Of a DNA stretch of 64,000 nucleotides, positions 19,136-28,165 are shown piece by piece. The notes beneath the pieces are model-generated. The model did not search any database and was not told where the DNA came from. It was given only the letters and a program-made list of their open reading frames with translations. Positions within the stretch are counted from its first letter, which is position 1, and each line of letters starts with the position of its first letter. A program made the position numbers and the translations under genes. The DNA comes from JAENWD01 sp963796915 (GTDB lineage: Bacteria > Acidobacteriota > Vicinamibacteria > Vicinamibacterales > JAENWD01): positions 310,001 through 374,000 of the forward strand of contig CAWCNI010000004.1 in assembly GCA_963796915.1 (NCBI GenBank), written 5' to 3'.

Positions 19136-19924
19136 CTACGGTCGGCGCACTGTCGTGGTAAGCGCAGCGCGGAACGCACGGCCGCTGTACTCTTCAGAAC
19201 CTTGCACCCACAAAAACGACTGCAGGTCGATCATGTCTCGCGGCGAGAGCTCGGTGAGATCGCGTCGGACAACGGCAACGAACTCCAGCAGTTGAGCGTA
19301 CGTGTGCCAGTTGGGCTTTGGCTGGTATCGGAAGTCGAACCGGTACCGGGCTGCCGCCACGCGCGTGACATTCGGCTTGAGAAACATATGCCGGCGCGGT
19401 TGCGCCAGAAAGCCGAACACTGTCACCACCGGCCACGTCAGCACGCGCGTCTGCCGCCGTGGCAGGCCCCCGATGACGGCACACCACTCCGCGAACCGCC
19501 GCTCCTCGCTGCCTCGACCGTGCAGAAAGTCATAGAGTCCCTCGGCCAGAGCCCGTGCGCCGGCGGGTGGTCGAGTGGCGTCCCGCAGGGCCATCTTTTC
19601 GAAGGAGAACAGCAGATTGGTGCGAGACTCGATGCGGATCGCTCTGCTCACAACTTCGTCGAAACGCTTCGCGCGCAGCAAACGACGCAGCTGGGACCGA
19701 CTCAGCTCGTCCCGCCATCGTGCGTGCGCCTCGGCTTTGTAACCGCGCTCCCAGTCCAGATAGGTTTCGTCTTTGAACCCGGCAGGGAAGAACCGCAGGA
19801 ACCGGCGTCGGCACGCTTGCGCCGGGCTGCGCGGGTTCGCCGCGAGTCGCGACTGGCCCCGTCTGGCTTCGGCGATGGCGCTGGTTCCGGCCCTGCGCGT
19901 TTTTCTGCCGGCGTCCTTTTCCAT
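19136..19924 (-). CDS. Conserved protein of unknown function
   Basis: About 240-262 residues. Conserved-looking stretches are FLRFFPAGFKDETYLDWERG, ESRTNLLFSFEKMALRDA, YDFLHG, LPRRQTRVLTWPVVTVFGFL and LSPRDMIDLQSFLWVQG. I have the impression of a widespread uncharacterised bacterial family with exactly these blocks, but no activity is known to me. The start is uncertain. ATG 19924 is the only nearby ATG but falls within a decayed YihY fragment; the recognisable protein begins near 19810. The gene lies just inside the island. Confidence 0.6.
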   Translation of the reverse strand: MEKDAGRKTRRAGTSAIAEARRGQSRLAANPRSPAQACRRRFLRFFPAGFKDETYLDWERGYKAEAHARWRDELSRSQLRRLLRAKRFDEVVSRAIRIESRTNLLFSFEKMALRDATRPPAGARALAEGLYDFLHGRGSEERRFAEWCAVIGGLPRRQTRVLTWPVVTVFGFLAQPRRHMFLKPNVTRVAAARYRFDFRYQPKPNWHTYAQLLEFVAVVRRDLTELSPRDMIDLQSFLWVQGSEEYSGRAFRAALTTTVRRP

Positions 19925-20095
19925 AGGGCGATCCGTGTTCAGTTCTCGGCGTTCAGCTCGGCACCGGTCCTCGGCATTCAGCTCGGCACCGGTCAGAATG
20001 GCGATGCGCGACACGTGAACCACAGCAGGACGACGATGACCCGCCGACGGTGCCGTACGAGGCCTCACAGTGGGTGAAGTTCGCCACGTTCAATG
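19870..20095 (-). pseudogene. Remnant of a YihY/RNase BN-like gene (C-terminal part)
   Basis: Read across several shifts, the minus strand gives EASYGTVGG, SRIAILTGAELNAE and SPYGKGRRQKNAQGR. These match the same order of segments in the intact YihY gene at 28166-29539 (YEASYGSVGAV, SGIAILTGAELNAE, SPYGKAPGQKNAEGR). The frames are broken by indels including a 25-bp tandem duplication at 19945-19994. The rest of the gene is absent. Confidence 0.7.
19945..19994. repeat. 25-bp tandem duplication in the YihY remnant
   Basis: Two adjacent 25-bp units (19945-19969 and 19970-19994) differ at a single position. Because 25 is not a multiple of three, the duplication itself breaks the frame. Confidence 0.85.
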
Positions 20096-20234
20096 TGCAG
20101 CACTACGCTGCGAGTGTGGCCTAGTGTGGGCCGTAACGCCCGAGGGGTACTGATCGGATCGGTCCAGCCGGATCAACGGCGCCGTCGGTCGACTCCCCAC
20201 CGCCACTGCTCGGGCGGCGTGAAACCCCCAAGGG

Positions 20235-20570
20235 TCATCGGTTCGCAAGCTCCAACAACACGTCCGCATGACAAGGCTGATCGAGCGGACACCAGCAGGC
20301 TAGATCTCTGTCTCGCAGCTCGTGCAACACGGCCTTCGAAAGATGGGGCGCCTTCATCTGCCGGAATGCGCGCACGGCAGTCGCGCGATCTTTCAACGGC
20401 CAACCGTCCCTGAGCGCAACGTTTTTCGTATAGTCTGCGTAGCGTTCGAGCCGTTTCGAATCAGCCAGCACGACGAACGGGTTTCCCCATTTAGTCGGCC
20501 GGCCCACGTAGATCGCGCCGTTCGGCATCCGCCAGCCCCTTGTCCGCTTGCGCTGAATCCGTTTCGGCAT
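20235..20570 (-). CDS. DUF4326 domain protein
   Basis: This 111-residue protein shows the DUF4326 pattern: IYVGRPTKWGNPF near residue 20, then a helical middle and LACWCPLDQPCHADVLLELAN at the C-terminus, with Cys/His spacing (C-x-C...C-H) suggestive of metal binding. The family is common in phages and accessory regions. Function is unknown. The start MPKRIQRKRTRGW is taken as is. Its presence supports an accessory origin for the region. Confidence 0.85.
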   Translation of the reverse strand: MPKRIQRKRTRGWRMPNGAIYVGRPTKWGNPFVVLADSKRLERYADYTKNVALRDGWPLKDRATAVRAFRQMKAPHLSKAVLHELRDRDLACWCPLDQPCHADVLLELANR

Positions 20571-20676
20571 GCTTGAGGCCTTAGCCCCACAACGTGGAGC
20601 GCTGAGGGGTGGGGGTGAAGGTGCGACGGCGACGGATTACCGTAGGTCGTTGTCCGCCGCCGTCTCAGCCGTTCGC

Positions 20677-21246
20677 CTATCGGCGAGCCGCTTTCGCGTG
20701 AGACTTGGCCTTGGGCAATTCGTCAGACCGCTCATCATCCGGATGCGCGAGCTCTGACGCCTGCTGATTGATGCCGCCTTCTGCCAGGGTCGTCAACTTC
20801 TCGTCGGCCGCCTTCTCTTCGTCGAGGTTCTGTTGCAGCAGTTCGGCCGCTTCTGAGTGTCCCATTGACAATGCCCAGCTGACCAGGCTGCCGTAGGCGG
20901 CGATCTCGTAGTGCTCGGCGCGCTGACCTCCGGCGACCAGACAAGCGTCCAAGGTGGGCTCGTCAAAGCCCTCGTCCATCGCTGCCTGACCTTCGGCGAT
21001 GATGCCGGCAATACCGTCACAGTGCTTACCCGCCGCCTTTTCATCGAGACTGGTGAAGGCCTGTTCCAGGCGCTCGACGTGGCCTCTGGTTTCCTCGAGG
21101 TGCGATTCGAATGCCGACTTCAATTCCGCCGACGAGGCGGCTTTGGCCATTTTCGGCAATGCCTTGAGAAGCTGCTTCTCGCAGTCGTAGGCATCTTTCA
21201 GCTCGTCCACAAATGCGTCGTGAAACGTCTTCTTCTTGTCCGCCAT
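20677..21246 (-). CDS. DUF892 / YciE-YciF-like ferritin-fold stress protein
   Basis: The 189-residue protein starts MADKKKTFHDAFVDELKDAY and continues as the two-repeat helical DUF892 domain (LPKMAKAASSAELKSAFESH, QRAEHYEIAAYGSLVSWA). Glu/His residues spaced for a di-metal site are conserved (EETRGHVERLE, AEHYEIA). The family is stress-induced and structurally ferritin-like, with no proven enzyme activity. ATG 21246 follows GAGGAG at about seven bases. Within the island it neighbours DUF4142, a frequent partner in stress clusters. Confidence 0.88.
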   Translation of the reverse strand: MADKKKTFHDAFVDELKDAYDCEKQLLKALPKMAKAASSAELKSAFESHLEETRGHVERLEQAFTSLDEKAAGKHCDGIAGIIAEGQAAMDEGFDEPTLDACLVAGGQRAEHYEIAAYGSLVSWALSMGHSEAAELLQQNLDEEKAADEKLTTLAEGGINQQASELAHPDDERSDELPKAKSHAKAARR

Positions 21247-21575
21247 GGTGAGACTCCTCGTGGCCACTCCCGGTTCTCAGAAGCATCCGGCCACCGGCAT
21301 CGGTCTCAGCACGCGGCGTACCAATTCGCAGATGCGCCTCTAGCCATCGCGAAACGCTTGCAACCAGTCAGGAACGCTCGGCAATAGCAGTAGTGCTGAC
21401 TGACGGTGTGTCCGTCTCGTAGACACCGGAAGCGGCGACTGACATAGGTCAAGTCGAGGCGCGAGCGCCGTCTGTTAGTCAGTGGTGACTGCTGCGTTTA
21501 CGCGTAACCACTTTTGGAACCCCCAATGAAACAGGAGGCAAAGTCCTTGCAGCTCGGATCGCAGGAGAAAGCGCC
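21247..21575. other. Divergent intergenic region
   Basis: About 329 bases between the divergent DUF892 and DUF4142 genes. No gene and no clear promoter hexamers are seen. The region should carry both promoters. Confidence 0.4.
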
Positions 21576-22121
21576 ATGACTCATGGATTCATCGCACAGT
21601 GTGTCGGTCGGACGTCGGTGGCTCTGCTGCTGTTGGCGGGGACAGCCGCCTGTAGGGCGCAGGGCGCGACGCCGGTCGACGTCGCGACGGTAGATAAAGA
21701 TTTCGCCGTAAAGACTGCACAGGGAGGTCGCCTTGAAGTCGAGCTGGCAGCGTTGGCCGAGAAGAAGACCGCGAACGACAAAGTTCGCTCGTTGGCCACA
21801 ACGATTCACACCGACCATGACCGGGCGAATGCTGAGTTGCAGGCGATTGCGCGTCGAAAAGGGATCGCGCTCGAGACCGCCGAGTCCAGCGAGGGGATGG
21901 CTCTCAGGACGAAACTCTCAGGTTTGAGCGGAGACGCCTTCGACCGCGCGTACGTAGACGCCATGGTCGATGACCACCAGACTGACATCGCGGCGTTCGA
22001 ACGCTACGCGAAGGAGGGACAGGATCCAGACCTCAAGGCATTTGCGGCCAAGACGGTGCCGACGCTCCGCACGCATCTCAACCTGGCTCAGGCGGCGCGC
22101 GACCTAGCCCACCCCCAGTAA
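21576..22121 (+). CDS. DUF4142 (ferritin-like fold) exported protein, copy 2
   Basis: The 181-residue protein has a signal peptide (LLLLAGTAACRAQG) and the same DUF4142 blocks as the copy at 9955-10503: DKDFAVKTAQGGRLEVELA, HTDHDRAN and MVDDHQTDIAAFE. By eye roughly three quarters of the mature residues are identical to copy 1. One copy lies outside and one inside the island, so either the element picked up a host-like gene or the family was duplicated by recombination. A GGAG-rich leader precedes the ATG. Confidence 0.85.
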   Translation: MTHGFIAQCVGRTSVALLLLAGTAACRAQGATPVDVATVDKDFAVKTAQGGRLEVELAALAEKKTANDKVRSLATTIHTDHDRANAELQAIARRKGIALETAESSEGMALRTKLSGLSGDAFDRAYVDAMVDDHQTDIAAFERYAKEGQDPDLKAFAAKTVPTLRTHLNLAQAARDLAHPQ

Positions 22122-22130
22122 GGACGTTCA

Positions 22131-22171
22131 AGTCGGCGCCGGTCCTACAGCCGGGAAGGGCGGCGCCGACT
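22131..22171. terminator. Bidirectional hairpin between convergent genes
   Basis: AGTCGGCGCCG at 22131-22141 pairs perfectly with CGGCGCCGACT at 22161-22171 (11 bp, 19-base loop). It lies between the DUF4142 gene and the convergent hybrid kinase and touches the latter's stop codon. Confidence 0.6.
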
Positions 22172-25100
22172 ACTTGAGCTGTTGATGTCCGAGCAAGGCG
22201 AGCAAACTTTGGACATCGGCCGGCTTCGTGAAGTGATGATCGAATCCTGCGTCGATGGCGCGCTGCTTGTCTTCGGTCTGTCCCCACCCCGACATGGCAA
22301 TCAACAGGGCCGGCCGCTCCGGATCTCTGTCGCGCAGCCGCGCCGCCACTTCGTAGCCATTGAGTCCGGGCATGCCGATGTCGAGGATGGCGACATCGGG
22401 ATGAAACTCCGCCGCGATCGCGATTGCCCGACTGCCATCTTCAGCGGTGGCGACAGTGTGGCCATAACTTGTGAGCAGAACCTCTAGCATTCGGCGTCCG
22501 TCATCGCTATCGTCAGCCACGAGAATGCGCAGCGCCCGTTGAGGCCGCGAGTCAGCGACGTCTCTGGCCGGCGTCAGGGGACGCGGCGTCGTCGGATCCA
22601 CCGGCAGCACCACCGAGAACTCGCTGCCCCGCCCTGGGCCGTCACTCGACGCGTCGACGGTGCCGCCATGCAGCGCGACGAGGTTCTGCACCAGCGTCAA
22701 TCCCACGCCCAAGCCACCTCGTCTCCGCTCCAGCGATCGATCTCCCTGCATGAACATCTCGAAGATCGAATCACGCATGTCGGCCGCGATGCCGATACCA
22801 GTGTCGCGCACGCGAATGCGCACCATGTCCCGAGAGTCGGAGCTGTCGCCGACGATCTCAGCGATGAGCCAGATATGACCGGCTTCAGGCGTGAACTTGA
22901 TGGCGTTGTTCAGCAGGTTCACCAGCACCTGAGTGAGCCTGACCGGATCGCCGTCGATAATAACTGGCTCGTCGGGCAGAGACACGGTGAGGACGTGACG
23001 CGCCGCGTCGGCGGCAGGTCGTGAGAATTCCACCGCGGCGTAGACGATATCGGCGAGGCGAAGCAACTCCCGACGAAGTTCAACCTTGCCTTGGGTGATG
23101 CGCGAGACATCCAACAGATCGTCAACGATCCGTACCATGTGACCAACTTGTCGCTCGAGCACTTCGCGTGCTCTGGCGGTTTCGACCGGATTGGTTTCCG
23201 TCAGTCGCATCGTTTCCAGCGCGAAGCGCATCGGCGCCAGGGGATTGCGCAGTTCGTGAGCCAGGATCCCGAGAAATTCGTCCTTGCGGCGATCGACGAG
23301 CCGCAGCGTCTCGGCGTCGATGCGGAGGCGTTCCGCCTGGCGCAGGTCGGTGACGTCGTCGATGGATACGAGCAGCAGTTCCGGACTGCGCCGCTCTAGC
23401 GATGCCTCGCGCATTCAGCACAAAGGTCCGCAGCCCGCGCGCCGGGACCATGCAGCGGACCTCCAGGTTGACGATCGACTCTTTCCCTTCGCACGCGGCT
23501 CGCAACAGCCGTTGCAAGGACGATTCGTCCCAGACGCCGCCGCCAGTGTTCCACAGCAGTTGCCCTTCGACCTGAGCAGCGCTTTCACCAAACAATTTGT
23601 AGAACGCCTCATTGGCAAGCCCGATGCGACAGGCAGTGTCCAGAACGACGAGCGGCTCGCGCACCGTCTGCACGACAGCGAGGGCGTAGTCCCGCGACTC
23701 GATCAGCTCGTAGTTCCGCTTGACGGAATCGATGTCGACGGCGACCAGCGTCGCGCCGTCAATCCGGTTGTCGGCCGTCAGAAATGGGCGGACGCGAAGC
23801 ACCCACCAGCGGCCGGCACGATCAACGGCCTCTCGTTCCCAAGGCTGAGCGGTGGCAATCACCGACTCGACGACCTTTCCGACATCTTCGAACTGCACCG
23901 CGAACTTGATGTGCTCGATCGACCGACCTACATCGGCCGGCAATACATTGAACGCCCGCTGCGCAGCCTGGGTCGCGCGGCGGATGGAGAGGTCCCGCCC
24001 AACCGTGATCATCGGAACATCGGCGCTGCCGATGAAATTGGACAGATCGTCGGCGAGCACGTCCAAGTCGCGATTGCGCCGCTGAAACTGCTCGTTAACA
24101 GTGGTCAGCTCTTCATTGGTAGATTGCAACTCCTCTTTGGTCGTTTCGAGCTCTTCATTCGTGCTCTGCAGTTCCTCATTGCTCGACAGCACCTCCTCAT
24201 GAGCGGCCTGCAATTCCTGATCGGCGGCTTCGTGGGCATCGAGCGTCGATTGCAAGTAATGCTTGCTCGATGCCAGCTCCTGACGCAGCCAGGCGACGTC
24301 GTGCTCTGCGGCGGCCGGCGCGTTGCCGGTCGACGCAACCGGTGACCAGGTCGGCCAGTCCTCGGCTTCGAACAGCACGAGCAGGCACAGGTCCTGCGAT
24401 TGTCCGACCGTCACGGGAAGGACGCGAAGGAGAAACTGGAGATCGCGCCCGCCGTCGGGCACATGGACGTGTTCACGAACCACCGGCAACCGGGCGGCCT
24501 TCGCCTCGGTCAGGGCGCTTCGCAGTTCCATGAACAGTCCCTCTCGTGCCATGCGCAGTACGCTGGCGGTCGGCTGCCCGGCGGGCACTTCCAGGAACGG
24601 GGCGGTCCGCCCGCGAAACTGCAAGACGTCGAAGTCCGCATTGACGAGTACCGACGGCGGTGCGTATCGGGCTAGCGTCAGACGATCGGCCTCACGCTCG
24701 AAATCTGGCGGCCGCTTTCCGGGAGCCGAAGGTGGCACCGCCAGTCCGGCCAGCCACTCGTCGGCCATAAAAGTCAACTGCGGTCGGCGGATACCGTCTT
24801 TGCGCCGGTAGATCTTGTGCGGACGGCTGACCGCCTCGAATAGATCGGCGAAGGACCCGATTGTCTCCGCCGCCCCGAGCACGAGGAACCCCTGGGGATT
24901 CAAGGCAAAATGGAATACCGGAATCAACCGTTCCTGCAAGGCGGTGGACATGTAGATCAGCACGTTCCGGCAACTCACCAGATCTACTCTCGAGAATGGC
25001 GGATCGACAGCGATATTCTGCCTGGCAAACACACAGAGATCGCGAACGCTCTTCTGGATCCGGTACGAGCGATCCTCCTTGGTGAAGAATCGCTGCAATC

Positions 25101-26213
25101 GCTCAGCGCTGACTTGGGACTCGATGTTTTCGGGATAGAGGCCGCTGCGGGCCCGTTCCAGGGCGGCAGGATCGCCCAAGTCGGTCGCAAAGATCTGAAT
25201 GTCGCGCTGAACATTGCTATCGCCGAGGAACTCGAGGAGTACCATCGCAACGGATACGCTTCCTGGCCGGTGGAGCACCCCGGCACCCAGACGCGAATGG
25301 GCTCTGACCCTTTGTCTTTCAGAATTTCGGGAAAGACGCGGTGTCTCAACTCCTCGAACATCTCCGGCTCGCGGAAGAAGCTGGTGACGTTGATCAGAAC
25401 ATCTCGATAGAGAGCGTTTGCCTCCGCCACGTCGCGCTCTACAAACTGCGCGTAGTCCTCTGCCGTCTTGAAACCGCGCAGCAGCATTCGACGCGCGGTT
25501 CGGCGCTTGAGAGTGGTATCGCGGTATTGGCTGAAATCTACGCCGCTGCTTCGACGGAGCGCGTCGACGATGCGGTGAAAGTCCTCCTTCTCAGTATCCT
25601 CCCGCTGCTCTGCCGGCTCGGTGGGCCTCAGATACGGATGCGAGGGCAAGGTCAGCAGGCGTGCGGCGATGTCCTCCGGCGAAAGGACCAGATCGACCGC
25701 GCCGCTGGCAATCGCGCTCTGAGGCATGCCCGCGTGTTGCGCGGTCCGTTCGTCCTGAGCAAACGTCACGCCCCCGGCTGCCTTGATCTCCGATAGACCG
25801 AGCGTGCCGTCGGATCCGGTGCCCGATAACACCACGCCGACTGCGTGCGGGCCCTGCACTGCCGCCAGGGAACGGAGGAAGTGATCTACCGGGTAGTGCG
25901 GCCGCCGGTCGTCCGGGCGGGGCGTCACCGACAACACGCCATCGGCAATCGCCACATTGGTGTTGGGCCGGATTACGTAGATGTGGTCGGGCTGCACCTT
26001 CATGCCATGAGCCGCGTCCACCACGCTCGAGGAAGTCTCGGACGCCAGAATGGTTGACAGCTGACTTTCGTGATGCGGATCCAGATGCTGGACAATCACC
26101 ACGGCCAGTCCTGAGTCCGCGGGTACGACGCGCACCAGCCGCGTCAGCGCGTCGAGACCGCCCGCTGAGGCGCCAACGCCTACCACAGGAAACGGATTCA
26201 CCGGCTCTGTCAC
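22170..26213 (-). CDS. CheB-CheR-PAS-histidine kinase-REC hybrid (two frameshifts, near 25256 and 23405)
   Basis: Three adjoining frames form one protein of about 1,345 residues. First comes a CheB methylesterase (VGVGASAGGLDAL with the catalytic Ser, VIVQHLDP, SGTGSDGT). A CheR methyltransferase follows (DTTLKRRTARRM, WVPGCSTGQEAY, VDLVSCRNVLIYM), then the typical Glu-rich coiled coil (EELQSTNEELETTKEEL), PAS domains, HisKA (LGILAHELRNPLAPM), HATPase_c and a receiver (RILVADDSDDGRRML, VAILDIGMPGLNGYE). One base is missing near 25256 and one is surplus near 23405. The architecture is a well-known chemotaxis-like hybrid with poorly defined inputs. No chemoreceptor genes are nearby. Confidence 0.8.
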
Positions 26214-26694
26214 GTTTGGCAGTATATGTCCCCAAAACTAGTTCGAGACGGTTCCCAATCTGCGATTGACCGCCGTCTCGATGTCGGCGCAATCGTAGCT
26301 GGACTATTGAGCGTTGGTCACGCCGGGCGACACCGATTCGCAGTCTGCACGACGGCGAAGGGGCAATGAGCGGTCGGTTTCCAACTGCGCGTTGGCGAAT
26401 CCAGCGCCGGCCCGCCGCGAGTGGCCATGCCCGGAAGGTCGAGCGTGCCGGTGCCGGAGGACGCCATCACCGCGTAATCATCGACCTGCTGTCCGGATTG
26501 AAACCATCACGCCCACCCGTCTCATTTCGAGGTGGACGCTCGTTGATTCAACGTGAAGGTCGCTGCGAGACGGCGAAGACCACGGCACGCTCCATGCTTT
26601 TTAGCGACAGCATTGACCGGGTCGCCACCTGCGGCGACGACGGAGACGTCGTGCCGATGACGTGGATCTGGTCGTATTTAGAGGAGCCCCGACC
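26214..26694. other. Gene-poor region upstream of the SDR
   Basis: About 480 bases separate two divergent genes. Plus-strand frames exist but their residue composition is Arg/Pro-rich and unlike protein. I see no promoter or RNA that I can name. Confidence 0.4.
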
Positions 26695-27732
26695 ATGAGC
26701 GATCTAGAACACGGCCTCAATGACAAGGGCCGTTCGCGGCGTCAAATCTTGGGCAACCTCACGACCGGGCTAATCGTGGCGACGGCGGTGCCGGTGGTGG
26801 CGGTTCAGCAGGATCCGCGGCCGTCACGAAGCGGCGGGGAGTCGGCCGCAGGCCCGCCCGGCAATCCGATTGAGGCGTATCCAAAGCCACCATTCACGCC
26901 GCAGCAACAGCCGTGGCCGGGTCTCGCGTCGAAAATGACGCCCAAGCCTGATCACGGCGAATCGAGCTATCGGGGGTCGGGTCGCCTGTCGCGCCGAAGG
27001 GCCCTGCTTACCGGCGGCGACAGCGGCATTGGGCGGGCGGCGGCAATCGCCTTCGCGCGAGAGGGAGCCGACGTGGCCATCAACTATCTGCCGTCCGAGG
27101 AACCCGATGCGAAGGAAGTGATCGACCTCATCCGAGGGGCCGGGCGGAAAGCGGTGGCGCTGCCGGGCGACATTCGGGACGAACGATTCTGCGAGAGGTT
27201 GGTCAGCGATGCCGTCCGTGAGCTGGGCGGCCTTGACATCCTTGTCAATAACGCCGCACGACAAGTGTCGCAGGACTCGATTGTGAACATCACCACCGCG
27301 CAGTTCGACGACACGTTCAAGACCAACGTCTACGCGATGTTCTGGATCACGAAAGCCGCACTTCCTCATATGACGGCAGGCGCGACGATTATCAACACCG
27401 CATCGGTCAATGCCTACGATCCCGGCGAGAACATCATCGACTACGCCGCCACCAAGGGCGCGATCATGATATTTACGAAGGGGCTCGCGAAGCAGCTCGC
27501 CAAGCAGGGGATCCGTGTCAACGCCGTTGCGCCAGGGCCCTTCTGGACGCCACTGCAGGTCACCGGAGGGCAAAGCCCCGACAAGATTCCCGACTTCGGC
27601 GGGGATACTCCGTTCGGTCGGCCAGGGCAGCCTGCCGAACTAGCGAGCATCTACGTCCTGCTGGCATCACACGAGTCCAGCTACGCCACTGGTCAGGTGT
27701 TCGGCGCCGTGGGTGGACGCGGCGGGCCATAA
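26695..27732 (+). CDS. Short-chain dehydrogenase/reductase with N-terminal export-like segment
   Basis: The 345-residue protein begins with RSRRQILGNLTTGLIVATAV, a twin-arginine-like signal or anchor, followed by a Pro-rich linker (PKPPFTPQQQPWPG). The SDR core runs from about residue 105: cofactor motif LLTGGDSGIGRAAA, NNAARQ, and catalytic Tyr/Lys in IIDYAATKGAI. It resembles the YghA-type extended SDRs. ATG 26695 follows GAGGAG. If exported by Tat it would be a periplasmic NAD(P) enzyme, which is unusual; a cytoplasmic role with an untranslocated tail is also possible. Confidence 0.82.
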   Translation: MSDLEHGLNDKGRSRRQILGNLTTGLIVATAVPVVAVQQDPRPSRSGGESAAGPPGNPIEAYPKPPFTPQQQPWPGLASKMTPKPDHGESSYRGSGRLSRRRALLTGGDSGIGRAAAIAFAREGADVAINYLPSEEPDAKEVIDLIRGAGRKAVALPGDIRDERFCERLVSDAVRELGGLDILVNNAARQVSQDSIVNITTAQFDDTFKTNVYAMFWITKAALPHMTAGATIINTASVNAYDPGENIIDYAATKGAIMIFTKGLAKQLAKQGIRVNAVAPGPFWTPLQVTGGQSPDKIPDFGGDTPFGRPGQPAELASIYVLLASHESSYATGQVFGAVGGRGGP

Positions 27733-27814
27733 CCAAGCCGGCTCGCCGCTCAGGCGCCGTCGCGGCCGCGAAAGAAGATTCTCTTACTTTCCGGCTTGGT
27801 GCGTCCCCGGCCAG

Positions 27815-28125
27815 GGTTCACGGCGCTCGATACAGGCCGACGAGCCCTCGCGATCGCGCAGCATGATCACGTCCCCCCGTATCGCGCCTGGTCGCGTAGA
27901 CGATGCCGTCCCCTGCCACGGCCACGATGCGCGGTTTGCCCAAGCCTTTCGCGAACGTGGTCACTTCGAACCCGCGGGCACGACGAGCCTCGCTCGCGTG
28001 TCGTTGGACTCCAACTGCTCAGGCTTTGCCACGTGCCCTGTGAGCGTCGCTACCTCCGGGCGTTGCTGAGTCTGTACCGACGCTGAATAAGGAGTACTGC
28101 GCCGAGGCTGACAGGTACACTTCAT
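27815..28125 (-). pseudogene. Fragment of a PQQ-dependent sugar (sorbosone-like) dehydrogenase
   Basis: The minus strand reads QQRPEVATLTGHVAKPEQLE and ARLVVPAG, then after a one-base shift FEVTTFAKGLGKPRIVAVAG, DGIVYATRRDTG and VIMLRDREG. This matches the N-terminal blade of soluble-type PQQ sugar/sorbosone dehydrogenases. Only about 100 codons remain and the other blades are absent. The fragment sits between the SDR and YihY genes. Confidence 0.6.
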
Positions 28126-28165
28126 GACGTTGTCCCACCCCGGCAGGGATGCAGCGAACGCCCGG

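Noticed and set aside
27732..27800. 10-bp inverted repeat (ACCAAGCCGG / CCGGCTTGGT) after the SDR as terminator
   Set aside because: The 49-base loop is too large for a standard terminator; kept only as a note.
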